From Talpa occidentalis (Eukaryota > Chordata > Mammalia > Eulipotyphla > Talpidae), in assembly GCF_014898055.3 (NCBI RefSeq), contig NW_023603184.1:112024615-112088614 (forward strand): a DNA stretch of 64,000 nt, read 5' to 3'. Shown piece by piece: positions 60,230-64,000 of this stretch. Position 1 is the first letter of the stretch. Each line of letters opens with the position of its first letter. Under the pieces are notes generated by a model that ran no database searches, was not told the origin of the DNA, and saw only the letters and a list, made by a program, of their open reading frames with translations. The position numbers and the translations under genes are program-made.

Positions 60230-60459
60230 CAATTCAGTGTTACTGACATCATTTTTACATTTCCATTAAGTCTTAGAGGGTATATAGGATAAAAATGCTC
60301 AATTTATGTTTGCAATCTTCACACAGTCATAGAAACAATTTCCCCTGAGAGAATGATACCCAAAGTGCAGTGGGGACATGCAAAACATGTACAATTATTT
60401 AGTGGGGAAAGTCAGTCTTCTACCAAGGACTTTAATTAGGTGGGGAGCTGTTCATCCAC
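60230..60459 (+). repeat. Local direct duplication 2, right copy
   Basis: Second copy of the block at 58188-58417. Its right edge abuts directly on an L1 3' end at about 60460. Two SINEs lie between the copies and neither is duplicated. Confidence 0.93.
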
Positions 60460-60720
60460 ACCACACTACCACCAAAGTACCTATTGTCTTTTAGGGTAGA
60501 TCATCAGGCCCGCCTTCCTGTTCCCACTCCCACACTCCCCCTATTGCCTCAAGTCTGCAGTCATCATTCTAGGGTTTGTTTTGGTTTAGTTTTGCCTGTT
60601 CCTTTGTTTTGTTTCTCTATATTCCACAGGAGTGAAATCATCTGGTGTCTGTCTTTCTCTTTCTGACTTTCTTCATTTAATAGAAGTCCTCCAGTTCCAT
60701 CTATAATGTTGCAAATGGAA
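60460..60720 (-). mobile_element. L1 3' untranslated region fragment
   Basis: Antisense L1 3' end: CCCACTCCCACACTCCCCCT block, CTGCAGTCATCATTCTAGGG, then AGGAGTGAAATCATCTGGTG and CCAGTTCCATCTATAATGTT. Confidence 0.75.
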
Positions 60721-61079
60721 ACATTTTGTCTCTTTATGAATTGTATTCATTTATTGAATTAATGTTGTTTTATAACACTGAATATGATTTTGGGATATAG
60801 GTCCATACCTCTTCATATGTCTTACCACAACACATTAAACAATAAAGCATCACCAACTTTTTAAAATTGCAAAATATATTGTGATACTGCATTAAGAAAT
60901 CTGTAGTGGAGAAACATACTCTCAAGGCCAGGAAAAGATCTTCTATGAAAGCATTCTTAAGTCATCATTCTCTTGTCATACCCCATGCTGGAAACATAGT
61001 ATTAAATCTCTTGAGCATATTGTTTGAAACACATACTCCCAATCCACACTCTAACTGATCCTTTACTCTTTTAATTATT
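60721..61079. other. Unique AT-rich sequence
   Basis: Nothing recognised. Confidence 0.4.
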
Positions 61080-61920
61080 CAGCATTTATTTATGTATTAA
61101 TTTTTTTAGAAATTATTTATTATGGGATATTTTTAACATGTAAAAGAGCACATAAGATTTAAGAGTGTATAAAACTAACTTATTTCTATTCAATATTCTA
61201 CATAAGGGAGTAAATACTGTCAATATTACATATCAATTTACTCTATTATGTGCTAATCTCCATTTTTATCCCTATTCACTCCTGTCTAGAAATAATCATT
61301 ATAAACCTTCTGTTTATTACTCCTTGCCTCTATTTAAAATTTTGTCACACTTCGACATATATTGCATTTAATTATTGTTTCTTTTTCAATATATATTGAA
61401 TAATTTAATATTCTTTCATAATTTACTTTTAGATTAGTGATTAAATTCCTTCTCCCCTAAGGTGATGCCATTACCTCAACTTGCATGTATTTTCACTGCT
61501 GCAGGAAATTTCATAGTATGAGTACCAAAAATTCATAACATATTCATTTATTGTTCTGCCAATGAACAGAACAAATAACTGTGGTTATTTTGAGGCTTAA
61601 CTTCTGTTGTTCTTATGAACAACAATGACTTCACATGTCTAGCATTACACAAATGCAAGGATTTTTGTTGAATAAAAAGAATAAAACTGGTGAGACATGA
61701 AGTGTTTTCATTTTCTACTTTATTAGATAATTCCCAGTTGTTTTCCAGAGCACTGGTATCAGTCTGTTTTCTTACCACAACATTGCTGCTGTGCATCTTC
61801 ACAAAGAAGTTACTGCATCAGACCTTACTACTTTGCTAGTGTGATGTCCAGATAGGTATGTGGTGAGCACGGATGTCACTGTGTATGTGTTTGTATTTCT
61901 CTGATTACTAGGGTCTTTTC
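61080..61920 (-). mobile_element. Old L1 3' region and ORF2 end
   Basis: Antisense. 61720-61920 resembles the ORF2 C-terminal region (CCCAGTTGTTTTCCAGAGCA; GTATTTCTCTGATTACTAGG). 61080-61500 resembles an old 3' untranslated region. Strongly decayed. Confidence 0.45.
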
Positions 61921-61930
61921 AAATGTTGAT

Positions 61931-62192
61931 TTAAAAAAAATTAAATTTCTTTTTGCGTACAAGAACTGTGTACATAGGCCAGAGATGTGGGGTGGGGGGT
62001 GTAAGAGGATTCATTAGAGACAGAGTGGGGAGCAGAGTAGGTGGAGCTACTGAAATACACTGCTAAGGGGAGCAGAGGCTAGACAGGAGAGGTCTGCTGC
62101 ACTATATGTGGGTTAGCTCCCTGGCTGGGGATCAACTCACACTATAAAGGTGACAGCACTGAGACTTAACCTCTAGGCTACCGAGGAGGCCC
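61931..62192 (-). mobile_element. Group B SINE, diverged
   Basis: Minus-strand copy with GCGTACAAGAACTG tail, body GGGGAGCAGAGTAGG and a decayed head (CTAGGCTACCGAGGAGGCCC). Probable target duplication AAATGTTGAT at 61921 and AAATGTTAAT near 62193. Confidence 0.85.
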
Positions 62193-64000
62193 AAATGTTA
62201 ATGTTTTATTCAGGTATTTTTTTTTCCTATTAGATTTGATATTGTTGGAGCTACTAGGATTTTTTGATTACTATATTAGCCTTGTATATCTACTTCAATA
62301 ATTTCATATGCAATATATTTTGTTGTTAATGTTTTAGATGTTTGTCTTATAAGTATATGAAATATTTCCCCCACTCATAAAATTTTTGTCTATCCTCTCT
62401 CTCTTTCTCTCTCTCACGCACACACAAATTCTCTATCTATCTATATATCATTGTCATCATCTATCTAAAGGACTCCAAGGATCCTAGTCACAGCCCATAT
62501 ACTGCTTTCACTATCCATTATCAACAGTCTCACTGTAACTTCATATATTTGCTACATTAAGTACTGAAAATCCAGATTATATTGCTTTATTTTTAGTATA
62601 TTACCCAATTAAAAGGGATCTCTTAAAAGAATGGTGAATTGAATGTTAAAAAAAATATTGTTTATAACCCTTTCTCAGAGAGAAGATAAATTAGAGATCC
62701 ATATCAACCCTATAGTTATGTGAGTCTACAGCCACTTTATTACTATTCATATAGTCATATGCTCACTTTTCTTTAGATCTTGCTCTTTAATCACTGCATT
62801 GTTAGGATATGCATATGGTCACACCTGCCAATGTTTCCTAAATGAATGAGAGCAATTTCTATCAAATGAGTCTTATTTTATGAAATATAATACCTCTTTA
62901 TGTGAGTCACTGCCCTGAGAAAATGAACCTGTGTGAAAAGGATAATGAATAGAGTGTAACCCTTAACTGTTCATTTTTGAGGGGTATACATTTCATGGGG
63001 ATATTTATAAAAATAGGCATGAAGCTTTAAAAATTTAAATTTTATCAATTTTGCAAAATTATGTCTAAATTGTCTCCAACCAGAGCAGCTCAAGTTAAGA
63101 AATTGGAATTATTCACATAGCATTATTTCATTTTGTAAATAGGAATCTCAAAAAAAGCTATTTTATAGATTGAGATGAACATAACTAGAATATTTCTACC
63201 ACTACCAATGATTTTCCCCTTCTGCAGTTTTAATAAGCAACATTCTCTCTTCACAGCCATTTTTCTTTCTTAATTTTCTTGTTCAGAGTTGTAAATTGCT
63301 TTCAATTAAATTAGATTTAAACAACAGAGTTCTTATAGGCCTTTTCTTCATTGGGTCTTTTACTCATTACAGATGCCACTTAGTCAAAAGATATTATTTT
63401 TAAATATATACAAAAAGGTTGTTGTCACCTAAAGAAGGAAGATAGGAGGTCAAATTTTTTCTCAAGCTCTAGTGCATTATTTAGACCTCTTAGAGTTTCA
63501 TAAGTTTATTTAAAGCTTTATTTAATGAGTTTATTTTCGATTGTACTTTTTTCATGAAATCAACAGTGTGTATTTGTTCCTGTTTTCCTTCCTGAATTTT
63601 TAAATAAAACTAAGACTCATTGCTGCAGGAGGTCTTGTTGCCCCAGCCAGATAGGATACTGACAAGCAGCTAAGAGAAAGGGCCTCACACCGTGGGGCTG
63701 AAGATCTGACATCCCTTTGCTTTTTGTTCATGGGCATAGAGAAAAATTTATCAGAAAGTATATTAGGCAATAAATTATATGTATCAGCATACTGTAAGTA
63801 AATAGCACGGAAAATTGTTTGTTTAGAAATTAGTTGTTGGGCTGTTTGGCTCACTTGACAATGGGAGACAAGTTATTGAACATGCCTGACAAGCATTACA
63901 ATACAATAATCATAGTAGGTCCTTCTATTTTGTTTTCTCTTGAAGTTTCTTGGGAAAGTTTTTAATATGAAGCTATTTGAGATAAGGAGTTTCTAGGTAG
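62193..64000. other. Unique AT-rich sequence to the end of the window
   Basis: No gene recognised. A TC/CA simple-repeat tract is at about 62395-62428, followed by a short ATCTATCT run. The 84-codon frame at 63600-63854 has no known domain. Confidence 0.4.

Noticed and set aside
1..64000. CRISPR arrays, operons, phage or plasmid features
   Set aside because: No regular spacer pattern, no Shine-Dalgarno-led genes and no dense coding. The repeats are typical of a mammalian genome.

Overview
This window looks like AT-rich, gene-poor mammalian nuclear DNA. I found no protein-coding exon, RNA gene or promoter that I can support. Every longer open frame is either a fragment of a retroelement, a reading of a SINE or microsatellite, or a short chance frame. 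About 21 copies of one tRNA-derived SINE family, many L1 pieces of different ages, older MIR and L2 remnants, one clear endogenous-retrovirus LTR and many simple repeats account for much of the sequence.

The SINE has Pol III A and B boxes, an AATAAA-rich tail and a TCTTT terminator-like end, which is the T+ type of tRNA SINE. From memory this fits a horseshoe-bat-type (rhinolophoid) family such as Rhin-1 best, and does not fit the primate, rodent, carnivore or ruminant families. The species call is therefore only moderately supported. Three SINE groups can be told apart. Group A is young and full length (copies at 3738, 8955, 14510, 21871, 25420, 39091, 52982, 55325, 58950). Group B is older and full length (8240, 9292, 14155, 17088, 25383, 30171, 42457, 49335, 61931). 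The third is a short form with only the tRNA-like head and an A/T tail (1098, 4999). Target-site duplications and nesting agree with these relative ages.

Layout: 0-5 kb holds nested L1 fragments and three SINEs. 5-15 kb is mostly unique sequence with a 431-bp LTR at 7315-7745 and a run of SINEs. 15-19.5 kb holds L1 ORF2 pieces, including a 3' end and an oppositely oriented ORF2 endonuclease piece, the signature of twin priming. 19.8-23 kb carries a 0.3-kb direct duplication. 25-32 kb has a SINE inside a SINE, an L2 remnant and an antisense L1. 32-37 kb is very AT-rich with few recognisable repeats. 37-51 kb has old L1, L2 and MIR pieces. 52-64 kb again has SINEs and L1 ends, a long GA microsatellite and a second 0.23-kb direct duplication.

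The observation I would follow first is that the non-tRNA body of the SINE aligns with the terminal (R-U5-like) part of the LTR at 7315-7745. The short SINE form stops almost exactly where this LTR-like module begins. This suggests a SINE family built by joining a tRNA head to a piece of retroviral LTR. All alignments were made by eye, so identity figures are approximate.
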